64,000 bases of DNA from Flavobacterium sp. (GTDB lineage Bacteria > Bacteroidota > Bacteroidia > Flavobacteriales > Flavobacteriaceae): assembly GCA_020403245.1 (NCBI GenBank), contig JADBYA010000002.1, positions 62,001-126,000 of the forward strand, read 5' to 3'. The notes beneath the pieces were generated by a model. The model was not told where the DNA came from. It worked only from the letters and a program-made list of their open reading frames with translations, and did no database searches. The position numbers and the translations under genes are program-made. Below, piece after piece: positions 54,049 to 62,625 of this stretch (positions are counted from its first letter, which is position 1; each line of letters begins with the position of its first letter).

Positions 54049-54070
54049 AAAAATTAGATTTTATACAGCA

Positions 54071-54163
54071 CAAAGGTAAATTATTTTTTTATTTCCGTCA
54101 CAGTTTTGACGCAATTTAATTTATTTCCGTCTAGTTATTGACGGAAATAAATTAAATTGCGTC
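54071..54163. promoter_or_regulatory. Leader of ATPase copy 2: promoter and perfect 24-bp palindrome
   Basis: On the minus strand TACCTTTG (54071-54078) is a TAnnTTTG element 22 bp before the start codon. Upstream lies a perfect inverted repeat of 24 bp, 54108-54131 with 54140-54163, whose centre reads CCGTC TAGTTATT GACGG, plus an overlapping CCGTCA/TGACGC pair. The ACGGAAA half-sites recall those before ATPase copy 1. It may be an autoregulatory operator, a transcript hairpin or a recognition site. Confidence 0.75.
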
Positions 54164-54186
54164 AGATGAGTGAATAAAATAGGTTT

Positions 54187-56310
54187 TTACAAAATCATCG
54201 TCAACTGAATTCGCTTTCGTTCTTCGTCTACTTCTAACACTTTTACTTGAACGTGTTGGTGTAATTTAACTACCTCATTCACATCGGAAACAAAACCGGC
54301 TTTGAGTTGGGAAATGTGAACCAAACCGCTTTCTTTGATGCCTATATCGACAAAACAACCGAAGGCAGTGATGTTGTTGACAATTCCGGGTAAAATCATT
54401 CCCGTTCTCACATTTTTTATTGTAGTAACATTCGGATCAAATTCGAAAACTTTGGCAGCCTTTCTTGGATCTAATCCTGGTTTTTCTAATTCTTTAACAA
54501 TGTCTTTTAACGACAGAATTCCAATTTCTTTGGTGACGAAATCTTCTAGTTTTATTTTGGAAATTTTTTCTTTATTGGCAATTAAATCGTTGGTTTTTAA
54601 ACCCAAAGCTCCCGCCATTTTTTCGACAATTCCATAAGCTTCTGGATGCACTGCCGAATTGTCTAAAGGATTTTTTCCGTCTTTAATTCTAATAAATGCT
54701 GCGGCTTGTTGAAATGCTTTTTCTCCCAATCTTGGCACTTTTTTTAGCTGTTTTCTGTCTTCAAAAGGACCGTTTTCTTGACGATAAGTTACAATATTTT
54801 CTGCCATTTTTTCTCCTATTCCCGACACATAGCTCAACAACGATTTACTAGCTGTGTTTATATTAACTCCAACCGAATTCACGCAACGAATTACTGTATT
54901 ATCTAGTTCTTCTTTCAATTTGGTTTGATCCACATCGTGTTGGTATTGTCCAACGCCTATAGATTTTGCATCAATTTTTACCAATTCGGCCAAAGGATCT
55001 GAAAGTCTTCGACCAATAGAAACAGAACCTCGAACGGTTACATCGAAATTTGGAAATTCGTCACGCGCAATTTTACTCGCCGAATAAACCGATGCGCCCG
55101 CTTCTGAAACTACAAAAACCTGTATTGGCTTATCAAATGCTATTTTCTTTATAAAAAATTCGGTTTCACGACTTGCCGTTCCGTTTCCAATAGAAATGGC
55201 TTCGATAGTATAGGCATTCACCATCGAACGGATTTTTTTCATCGCCATAACATCTTCTTTTTGTGGCGCATGCGGGTAAATCGTTTCGTTATATAGCAAA
55301 TCGCCTTTTTCGTCCAAACAAACTACTTTGCAACCACTTTTAAAACCTGGGTCTATTGCAAGAATTCTTTTTTCTCCTAATGGCGGCGCCAGTAGTAACT
55401 GACTCAAATTCCCTGCAAAAACATCGATGGCTTTACTATCCGCTTTGGCTTTAGCTTCTTGCAAAGTTTCGTTGGAAATGGCTGGTTCTAACAAGCGTTT
55501 GTAACTGTCTTTTATCGCTAGTTCTAAATGTTCTGTTGTGTTGTTATTGGATTTTATAATTTCCTTTTCTATAAAATCAATAGCTTCCTCCTGCTCTATT
55601 TCAACATTGAGTTTCACAAAACCTTCTGCTTCTGCGCGCAACATTGCCAATAATCTATGCGAAGGCGCTTTTGAAATGGGTTCTGCCCAATCGAAATATT
55701 GTTTGAATTTCTGAGCATCAACTTCAGTTTCTTTTTTCTTAACCACTTTGGTTTCGATAATCGCTTTTCTTTGAAATAGTCGACGAAGATTTTTTCGGAT
55801 GTATATATTTTCGTTAATCCATTCGGCAATAATATCTCTTGCGCCTTGCAAAGCTTCATCTTCATTTTTGATTTTGTCATTAAGATATTGTGTGGAAATA
55901 AAATCGATGTCGTCTTTTCCTTGTGAGAATATTATTTTCGCCAAAGGTTCTAAACCGTTTTCTCTAGCAATATCGGCTCTGGTTTTTTTCTTCTTTTTAT
56001 AAGGCAAATACAAATCTTCTATTTCCTGTAAATCGAAATTTTCATTAATTTTTTTGGCTAATTCTGGCGATAATTGTCCTTGTTCGTCGATCGTTTTCAA
56101 AATGCTTTCTTTCCGTTTTACAATGTCTTCATAGTGTTTCGAAAGCTTCGCAATCGTTTCAATGACCACTTCATCTAAGTTTCCTGTTTGGTCTTTTCGG
56201 TAACGCGAAATAAAGGGAATCGTGCAATCTTCTGATAAAAGTTTTAAAGTAGCTTCAATATTTTTTGGCGAAGCCGTTATTTGATTTTGAATGAATTGTA
56301 TGCTGGTCAT
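54187..56310 (-). CDS. tex: Tex family RNA-binding transcriptional accessory protein
   Basis: 707 aa, normal for Tex. Domains in order: helical N-terminus, YqgF/RNase H-like domain with ILAIDPGFKSGCKVVCLDE (about 325-343), two helix-hairpin-helix parts (LSYVSGIGEKMAENIVTYRQ) and a C-terminal S1 domain (VRTGMILPGIVNNITAFGCF, VDIGIKESGLVHISQL). Tex binds nucleic acids and affects transcription. The last residues LTMIL differ from LTMVF in the orphan 3' end, so the present terminus was probably rewritten when the ATPase gene inserted. Confidence 0.97.
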   Translation of the reverse strand: MTSIQFIQNQITASPKNIEATLKLLSEDCTIPFISRYRKDQTGNLDEVVIETIAKLSKHYEDIVKRKESILKTIDEQGQLSPELAKKINENFDLQEIEDLYLPYKKKKKTRADIARENGLEPLAKIIFSQGKDDIDFISTQYLNDKIKNEDEALQGARDIIAEWINENIYIRKNLRRLFQRKAIIETKVVKKKETEVDAQKFKQYFDWAEPISKAPSHRLLAMLRAEAEGFVKLNVEIEQEEAIDFIEKEIIKSNNNTTEHLELAIKDSYKRLLEPAISNETLQEAKAKADSKAIDVFAGNLSQLLLAPPLGEKRILAIDPGFKSGCKVVCLDEKGDLLYNETIYPHAPQKEDVMAMKKIRSMVNAYTIEAISIGNGTASRETEFFIKKIAFDKPIQVFVVSEAGASVYSASKIARDEFPNFDVTVRGSVSIGRRLSDPLAELVKIDAKSIGVGQYQHDVDQTKLKEELDNTVIRCVNSVGVNINTASKSLLSYVSGIGEKMAENIVTYRQENGPFEDRKQLKKVPRLGEKAFQQAAAFIRIKDGKNPLDNSAVHPEAYGIVEKMAGALGLKTNDLIANKEKISKIKLEDFVTKEIGILSLKDIVKELEKPGLDPRKAAKVFEFDPNVTTIKNVRTGMILPGIVNNITAFGCFVDIGIKESGLVHISQLKAGFVSDVNEVVKLHQHVQVKVLEVDEERKRIQLTMIL

Positions 56311-56322
56311 TTTAGGAGTTTA

Positions 56323-57141
56323 TTATTGAATATTTTTGAACGCTTTTCCAAGGTTATCAATTACATCGGTTATCAACATACTTTCTTCGCTTTGTGTTTC
56401 TAATGTAATATCGGCTGCTAATCCATGGATGTAGACCGCCAGAACTGCCGCATTAATGGGTTCGTATCCTTGGGCTAAAAAAGCGGTGATGATTCCGGTT
56501 AATGCATCTCCCGAACCTCCTTTGGCTAAGCCAGAATTACCTGTGGTGTTTTCAAATGTTTGTTTTCCATCAGTAATAAACGTTTTATTTCCTTTGAGTA
56601 CAATAATAGCGTTTAGTTCAGTTGCTTTAGTTTCGGCTTTTGTCCTTCTTTCAGACTCAGAAACGTGATTTCCAAAAAGCCGATCAAACTCTTTAAGATG
56701 TGGAGTCAAAATTGTTTTATTTGGAAGCTTATCATACCATTTTTGGTTTTTGGCTAAAATAGTTAAAGCATCGGCATCAAAAACAATTTGTTGGTTGGTT
56801 GTTTCTAAAAGTTGCTTTATGAAACACTTTGATGCATTATCTATTCCAATTCCAGGTCCAATTCCAATTGCATTGAATTTGATCCAATCGTTTTTTTCTT
56901 CCCTAAATTCTATCATCGCTTCGGGAATTGAATTGAAAATGGCTACTCTTTCTTTTTTTGGAATATTCACTGTGACTAATCCAACTCCTGCTCTAAAACA
57001 TGCTTTGGTTGCAATAATGGCTGCGCCTATTTTAGCTTTGCTTCCTGCAATAATCAATGCATGACCATGATTGCCTTTATGTGAATTAAATAATCGGTTT
57101 CTGAAAATTTTTTTAATATAATTTTGGTCTATAAGAATCAT
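56323..57141 (-). CDS. nnrD: ADP/ATP-dependent NAD(P)H-hydrate dehydratase
   Basis: 272 aa. It repairs hydrated NAD(P)H. The ribokinase-like fold shows GNHGHALIIAGSKAKIGAAI, ILTPHLKEFDRLF, and the phosphate loop NTTGNSGLAKGGSGDALTGI (with the catalytic Asp). It is a stand-alone dehydratase domain; in many bacteria the epimerase NnrE is fused to its N-terminus, and no epimerase gene is in the window. It follows the CDF gene by 18 bp. Confidence 0.95.
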   Translation of the reverse strand: MILIDQNYIKKIFRNRLFNSHKGNHGHALIIAGSKAKIGAAIIATKACFRAGVGLVTVNIPKKERVAIFNSIPEAMIEFREEKNDWIKFNAIGIGPGIGIDNASKCFIKQLLETTNQQIVFDADALTILAKNQKWYDKLPNKTILTPHLKEFDRLFGNHVSESERRTKAETKATELNAIIVLKGNKTFITDGKQTFENTTGNSGLAKGGSGDALTGIITAFLAQGYEPINAAVLAVYIHGLAADITLETQSEESMLITDVIDNLGKAFKNIQ

Positions 57142-57159
57142 GATATAAAGTTAGGGTAT

Positions 57160-58061
57160 TTAATCCTGAACGATAAAATCTTTTGGGTCTTCTTTTTTAA
57201 ATTCGGGTTGAATGTTGATGTGGTTGATATGAAATTTATGGAAAAGCATTTGTTCTACTTCGTGCAACAAATTATTGAATTCACTCATTTTAATATCTTC
57301 CGAACAATCGAGATGAGCTTCAAGATGTAATTCTTCATCATTCAAATGCCAAACGTGAATGTGATGTAATTTATTTACTCCAGGTATTTTATGTACTTCG
57401 CGAACTATTTCTTTAATATCTATATAATCTGGTGTGAATAGCATAAGCATTTTTGTGGAAGTAATTAATAATTTGACTCCCACAACAATTAGATATATAG
57501 CAATAGCAATTGTCATGATGCTATCAACCCAAAACCATCCGTAAAATTTCATCAATAAACCACCAACTAACACAGCCACAGACGCCATCATATCAGTCAA
57601 TAAATGCAAATAAGCCGATTTCATATTAAGGTTGTGCCCGGCATCTTTTTGTAATAGTAAAACTGAAAAACCATTGACAAGAATTCCTAATAAAGCCAAC
57701 CAAATTACCAATCCTGACTGAATTGGATGTGGATTAAAAAAACGATTTATTGCGCCATAAACTAAAATTAATGCAACAATAACAAGTGTGGAAGCGTTTA
57801 CAAAAGCTGCGATTAATTCGGCTCTTTTGTAGCCAAAAGTTTGATCAATTGATGCTTTTCTTCTTGATAATTTGTTAGCAACCAAACTGAAAACTAATGA
57901 AAGAACATCCGAAAAATTATGAAGTGCATCAGAGATTAAAGCCAAACTTCCCGAAATTATTCCTCCTATTATTTGAGCAATGGTTATAAGCAGATTTAGT
58001 AAAATAGAATAAACTAAGTTTTTGCTTTTTACTTCATGCTTTGAATATGAACTTCGCCCAT
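57160..58061 (-). CDS. Cation diffusion facilitator transporter, N-terminus frameshifted
   Basis: CDF protein with TM helices, LALISDALHNFSDVLSLV (Asp-rich metal site), second site HLLTDMMASVAVL, and a C-terminal cytoplasmic domain ending DFIVQD. It should export zinc or a similar metal. The frame open from MALISDALHN lacks helix 1. Upstream the residues SKNLVYSILLNLLITIAQII extend the frame, but the only ATG, 58059-58061 (MGEVHIQS), is one base out of frame. Adding one C near 58038 gives MGEVHIQSHEVKSKNL, a normal start. So either a real frameshift or a sequencing error. Confidence 0.82.
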
Positions 58062-58064
58062 TTT

Positions 58065-58388
58065 TTAATTGTTTAAAATACCATAAATTTTAAAGCCAAT
58101 CTGTATAAACAAATAGCCAATAGGAACGTTTAGCAACATCAAAAATAGAGTTACTAAAATAGATTTTCTTTCTTTTTTGTTTTTGAGAAATAAAGAAATT
58201 AGAAATATTGAAAGAATGATATTCAAAAGAAAAAAAGTAATCATAAAAAAAAGACTGATGTAAATTACACCACTGTAAGCTGTAAAATAATACATCGAGA
58301 CAATCAAACACCCAAGTAAAAAAGTAAGTAACGCTACTTTTCTACCTAAACTATTGTATTCGCTGACTGTTTTGGGGTTTTGAAACAT
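58065..58388 (-). CDS. Small membrane protein of unknown function
   Basis: 107 aa with three predicted membrane helices (about 16-36, 38-65, 75-100) and a basic KNKKERKS loop between. Not recognised. It lies between rpiB (6 bp upstream) and the CDF gene and is probably in the same transcript. Confidence 0.7.
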   Translation of the reverse strand: MFQNPKTVSEYNSLGRKVALLTFLLGCLIVSMYYFTAYSGVIYISLFFMITFFLLNIILSIFLISLFLKNKKERKSILVTLFLMLLNVPIGYLFIQIGFKIYGILNN

Positions 58389-58394
58389 TTTTAT

Positions 58395-58826
58395 TTATTT
58401 AGAATCTATTTTATTTACTCTAGCGGCATGTCTTCCGCCTTCAAAATTGGTGTTTAAGAAAATATCTACCATTTCTACTGCTTGTTGGATTGATGTAAAT
58501 CGAGCTGGAATGCTGATTATGTTTGCATCATTATGCTGTCTAGCTAAAGAGGCAATTTCTTTATCCCAACATAAAGCGGAACGAATCCCTTGATGTTTAT
58601 TCACCGTCATATTGATTCCGTTTCCAGAACCACAAATTACTACACCAAAATCGGCTTTCCCTGTTGCAACGTCTATCGCTACAAGATGTCCAAAATCAGG
58701 ATAATCCACACTGTCAAAAGTATCGGTTCCGTGGTTGACTATTTTATGTCCTTTTTGCTCTAAAAAAGCAACTATGGCTTTCTTGTAATCTGGTCCTGCG
58801 TGATCGTTTCCGATGGAGATTTTCAT
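58395..58826 (-). CDS. rpiB: Ribose 5-phosphate isomerase B
   Basis: 143 aa. It interconverts ribose 5-phosphate and ribulose 5-phosphate. Typical segments are IGNDHAGPDYKKAIVAFLEQ, GTDTFDSVDYPDFG, the anion site ICGSGNGINMTVNKHQGIR and the catalytic-side DKEIASLARQHNDANIISIP. The active-site Cys (VVICGSG) is present. It has a TAnnTTTG element upstream and is divergent from rnr across the long AT-rich gap. Confidence 0.97.
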   Translation of the reverse strand: MKISIGNDHAGPDYKKAIVAFLEQKGHKIVNHGTDTFDSVDYPDFGHLVAIDVATGKADFGVVICGSGNGINMTVNKHQGIRSALCWDKEIASLARQHNDANIISIPARFTSIQQAVEMVDIFLNTNFEGGRHAARVNKIDSK

Positions 58827-58851
58827 GGTTATTTTTTTGTAGTTGTGCGTA

Positions 58852-58859
58852 CAAATTTA
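58852..58859 (-). promoter_or_regulatory. TAnnTTTG -7 element of rpiB
   Basis: TAAATTTG on the minus strand, 25 bp before the rpiB start codon, matches the consensus; a -33 TTG at the right distance is not seen. Confidence 0.5.
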
Positions 58860-59564
58860 AGTAAACTATTAGTTAGAATTTTGCTTTATTGCAACTACTT
58901 GAAATTTAAAAGCTAAGATTTTTTAGTAACCTATTAATTTATATAACAAATTGAAAATCAATTCTTTTTATTAAATAAAAATAGTTAAAACACATATTGT
59001 TAATAGTTATTTGCAATTCCTTGATAATCAGTTAACCTTAAATTAACACTAAATGTTAACAACTTTGGATAGATTTTTAAAAGTTTTTCTTTGTTGTATG
59101 TAAATTAATTGTAATGCAAAATTGTAATTAAAAAATCAAATTTAGTTTGGTATATTTTTAGAAAAGTTATCAATATAAAAACATACTTTTTCAACCAAAA
59201 ACACCTATAAAAGATATTTACAAAAAAACTCTTTTTTAAGTTGTTGACAATTGTTAATTAAGTTTAAAAAAGAGTTAAAAATAAACATTTTAACTAAGTA
59301 AAAAGATGTTGATAAATAAGGATAAAAAAAAATAACTACAGAATCTAGCTTTTCAAAAAAAAGTTATTGTACAAATAAACACGCTATAATAACCATCATA
59401 AATTTAAATTTAATTTAATCTTTTTTTTTATGATTCTAATGATTGTTGAAAAGTCTACTTTTTTTATAAAAATAATAAATGTTATTTTTTCTATAAATCT
59501 TAATACTTAATACTAAAAATCTTAATACTTCTTCGTAATTTTCAACATTAATTTAAATTATACA
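58860..59564. other. AT-rich non-coding region between divergent rpiB and rnr (weak oriC candidate)
   Basis: The longest gene-free stretch of the window. It is very AT-rich and lacks codon structure. It contains a DnaA-box-like TTATCAACA (complement of 59307-59315, one mismatch to TTATCCACA), weaker TTATCAATA (59167-59175) and TTGTCAACA (complement of 59242-59250), a 12-bp hairpin ACTCTTTTTTAA at 59228-59239 with 59264-59275, and heptads ATAAATC, TTAATAC, TTAATAC at 59491-59532. Genes diverge from it. An origin is possible but not shown; dnaA is not nearby. Confidence 0.4.
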
Positions 59565-61745
59565 ATGAGTAAAAAACACAAAAAATTCGGAAAAAATGAA
59601 AAAACCTTTTCTGAAAAGATATTTAAAATACTTTCAAAAAACGCTAATAAACCTTTTAATTATAAACAAATAGCTGCCATTTTAGAATTAGATGATACCA
59701 AAAGCAGAAATGAAATTATCAAAGATTTAAAAATCCTAGCAGCTCAAAAACTGATCATTGAATCAGAACCTGGAAAGTATTTAGTTAAAGCTTCCAGTCA
59801 ACAATATTACGAAGGAATTATTGATATGACTTCTAGAAAAGCTGGTTATTTTGTTTGTGATGAATTAGAACATGATGTGTTTATACCTTTTATAAATTTG
59901 AATCATGCTTTAGATAATGATAAAGTAAAAGCTTATGTGTATAACCGAAGAAGTTCTAGAAAACCAGAAGCTGAAGTAATCGAAATTATTGAAAGGCACA
60001 AAACAGAATTCGTAGGCGTTATCGATATTCAGAAAAATTTTGGATTTGTAACTACAGCTAATGCTAAAATGTATACGGATATTTTTATTCCAAAAAACAA
60101 ATTAGGGGAAGCTGAACATGGAGATGTAGTTTTGGTAAAACTAGAAGATTGGCCAGCTAAAGCTGATTCTCCTTTTGGCTCAGTAATAAAAGTATTGGGA
60201 AAACCAGGCGAACACAACACCGAAATTCATGCGATTTTGGCTGAATATGGTCTGCCTTATGATTTTCCGATTGAAGTAGAAGCGTATGCAAATAAACTAG
60301 AAACTTCTATTACTCAAGATGAAATTGCAAAACGAAGAGACATGCGAAAAGTACTCACGTTTACTATTGATCCTAAAGATGCTAAAGATTTTGATGATGC
60401 CTTATCTTTCCAAGTTTTAGATAATGGAAATTATGAAATAGGTGTCCATATTGCTGATGTTTCTCATTATTTAAAAGAAGGTACAATACTTGATGATGAA
60501 GCTTATAAACGTGCTACTTCTGTTTATTTAGTAGACAGAGTAGTACCAATGCTTCCTGAAGTGTTGTCAAACTATGCTTGTTCACTTCGACCCCATGAGG
60601 AAAAATATACTTTTTCAGCCATATTTCAATTGAATGCTAAAGCAGAAGTTCTAGATTCTTGGTTTGGAAGAACTATAATTTTTTCTGACCAACGTTTTTC
60701 TTATGAAGAAGCACAAAATATTATTGAAACAAAAAGTGATATCATTCCAGCAGATATTTCCTTAACTGGAAAGGAATATAAAGTTGCAGCCGAAATTGTT
60801 GCAGCCACCTTAAAACAAGATGAATTAGCCAAAATTCTTCGAAGAAAAAGAATGGCTGAAGGAGCCATATCCTTTGATAAAGTCGAAGTAAAATTTAATT
60901 TAGATGAAAACGCCGAACCCGTCGGAGTATTCTTTAAAATTTCTAAAGATGCTAATCATTTGATTGAAGAATTTATGTTGTTGGCCAATAAAAAAGTGGC
61001 TGAATTTATTGGAAAACAAAAGAAAACGTTTGTGTATCGAATTCACGACGAGCCAAATGAAGATAAACTAATCAACCTACAAACGGTGATTTCTAAGTTT
61101 GGTTACGCTATCAATATGAAATCGAAATACGATATTTCAAAATCATTGAATAAATTACTGAATGATGTCAACGGAAAAAAAGAACAAAATTTAGTAGATA
61201 CGTTAACCATCCGAAGTATGAGTAAAGCTAAATATTCTACCGAAAATATTGGACATTATGGTTTAGCTTTTGATTTTTACAGTCATTTTACGTCACCAAT
61301 TCGTCGTTATCCAGATGTGATGGTACATCGATTATTGCAATATTATTTAGATGGAGGAAAGTCAGTTGATGCTGAAATTTATGAAGAAAAATGCGCTCAT
61401 TCTAGTGATATGGAAGGTTTAGCGGCGCAAGCCGAAAGAGATTCTGTAAAATACATGCAAGTAAAATACATGCAAGATCATAAAGATCAAGAGTTTTTGG
61501 GAGTTATTTCAGGAGTTACAGAATGGGGAATTTATGTCGAAATTATCGAAAACAAATGTGAAGGAATGGTTCGTATTCGCGAAATAAAAGAAGATTATTA
61601 TACGTTTGACGAAAAGCAATATGCTTTGGTAGGTCAGGCAACGCATAGTATTTTACAATTGGGAGACGAAGTTTTTGTAAAAGTAAAAAATGCCGATTTA
61701 GTAAAGAAACAATTGGATTTTCACTTTATTAGAAGAAATGTTTAA
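59565..61745 (+). CDS. rnr: Ribonuclease R
   Basis: 726 aa. It is a 3'-5' exoribonuclease that degrades structured RNA. Domains in order: basic N-terminus with a winged helix (INYKQIAAILELD-like FNYKQIAAILELDD), two cold-shock domains (FGFVTTANAKMYTDIFIPK), the RNB catalytic domain with TIDPKDAKDFDDALSF (metal-binding Asps), and a C-terminal S1 domain (LGVISGVTEWGIYVEIIENK). All catalytic acidic residues of the RNB motif are present. Confidence 0.97.
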   Translation: MSKKHKKFGKNEKTFSEKIFKILSKNANKPFNYKQIAAILELDDTKSRNEIIKDLKILAAQKLIIESEPGKYLVKASSQQYYEGIIDMTSRKAGYFVCDELEHDVFIPFINLNHALDNDKVKAYVYNRRSSRKPEAEVIEIIERHKTEFVGVIDIQKNFGFVTTANAKMYTDIFIPKNKLGEAEHGDVVLVKLEDWPAKADSPFGSVIKVLGKPGEHNTEIHAILAEYGLPYDFPIEVEAYANKLETSITQDEIAKRRDMRKVLTFTIDPKDAKDFDDALSFQVLDNGNYEIGVHIADVSHYLKEGTILDDEAYKRATSVYLVDRVVPMLPEVLSNYACSLRPHEEKYTFSAIFQLNAKAEVLDSWFGRTIIFSDQRFSYEEAQNIIETKSDIIPADISLTGKEYKVAAEIVAATLKQDELAKILRRKRMAEGAISFDKVEVKFNLDENAEPVGVFFKISKDANHLIEEFMLLANKKVAEFIGKQKKTFVYRIHDEPNEDKLINLQTVISKFGYAINMKSKYDISKSLNKLLNDVNGKKEQNLVDTLTIRSMSKAKYSTENIGHYGLAFDFYSHFTSPIRRYPDVMVHRLLQYYLDGGKSVDAEIYEEKCAHSSDMEGLAAQAERDSVKYMQVKYMQDHKDQEFLGVISGVTEWGIYVEIIENKCEGMVRIREIKEDYYTFDEKQYALVGQATHSILQLGDEVFVKVKNADLVKKQLDFHFIRRNV

Positions 61746-61903
61746 TATTAAGAGGATAATGTCCAGTGGACATTCGGCATTTAGTTTATAATAGTAAGTA
61801 TGATATTATGAAATCACCATTAACAACAAGTTTGTTGCAAACAAACACCAATGAAGATAAGGTGATTCCATATGACCAATAAAAAAACAATAATTATCTA
61901 CAT
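61746..61903. other. Gap after rnr: palindrome and a possible 24-residue reading frame
   Basis: ATGTCC-AGT-GGACAT (61759-61773) is a perfect short palindrome. A frame from ATG at 61808 runs to 61882 and would encode MKSPLTTSLLQTNTNEDK then VIPYDQ. It also contains AATCACC and GGTGATT inverted to each other. It could be the N-terminal scrap of a lost gene; I do not recognise it. Confidence 0.35.
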
Positions 61904-62569
61904 ATGAAAAAAATAATTTATAGTTTATTAATAGTCAGTTCGATGGCTTTTGCTCAGGAAACCAAAAATGTAGGTGATTTTACCAAAGTCACTTCTTTTG
62001 ATCAAATAGATGTATTCTTAATTAAGAGCGTTGAAAACAAAGTTATTATTGCCGGAAAAGAAGCAAACGAAGTAGAATTAGTCAATAAAAATAGTGAGCT
62101 AAAAATCAGAATGCCATTAACTAAAATAATGTCTGGAGACAATATTTCGGTTACAGTTTATTTTAAAAAAATTGATGCTGTTGAAGCAAATGAAGGATCA
62201 AGAATAGCTTGTGGAGACACAATTAAAGGAACATTTTTTGAAATTATAGTTAAAGAAGGTTCTGAAATAAAACTACTGCTTGATGTAGAAAAATTAAAAA
62301 GTAAAGTTTCAGATGGTTCAACAGTATCTTTGGAAGGAAAAGCATCAACTCAAGAAGTTTTAGTGAATTCAGGAGGAATTTATGAGGCAGAAAAATTAGT
62401 AACCAGTCAAGCAACAATAACCGCAAACGCTGGTGGACAAGCCGATGTTTTTGCAACTGATATAGTAGAAGCTAAAGTTCGAGCCGGAGGAGAAATTACC
62501 ATTTTTGGTAATCCAAAACAAATTAATAAAAAAATTATTGCTGGAGGAACAATCGAATCAGCTAAATAG
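61904..62569 (+). CDS. GIN domain (DUF2807) secreted protein
   Basis: 221 aa. A signal peptide ends at AFAQE (about 17-18). The rest is a repetitive beta-structure with FTKVTSFDQIDVFLIKS and VTVYFKKIDAVEANEGSRI, then repeats of Gly/Ala-rich turns, typical of the putative auto-transporter-adhesin, head GIN domain (DUF2807) of Bacteroidetes. It is presumably on the cell surface or periplasm. Function unknown. Confidence 0.88.
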   Translation: MKKIIYSLLIVSSMAFAQETKNVGDFTKVTSFDQIDVFLIKSVENKVIIAGKEANEVELVNKNSELKIRMPLTKIMSGDNISVTVYFKKIDAVEANEGSRIACGDTIKGTFFEIIVKEGSEIKLLLDVEKLKSKVSDGSTVSLEGKASTQEVLVNSGGIYEAEKLVTSQATITANAGGQADVFATDIVEAKVRAGGEITIFGNPKQINKKIIAGGTIESAK

Positions 62570-62625
62570 AATTTATTTTACAATCTAGATTTTAAATTTT
62601 AAATTGCACAGTCAAAATTTTAACA

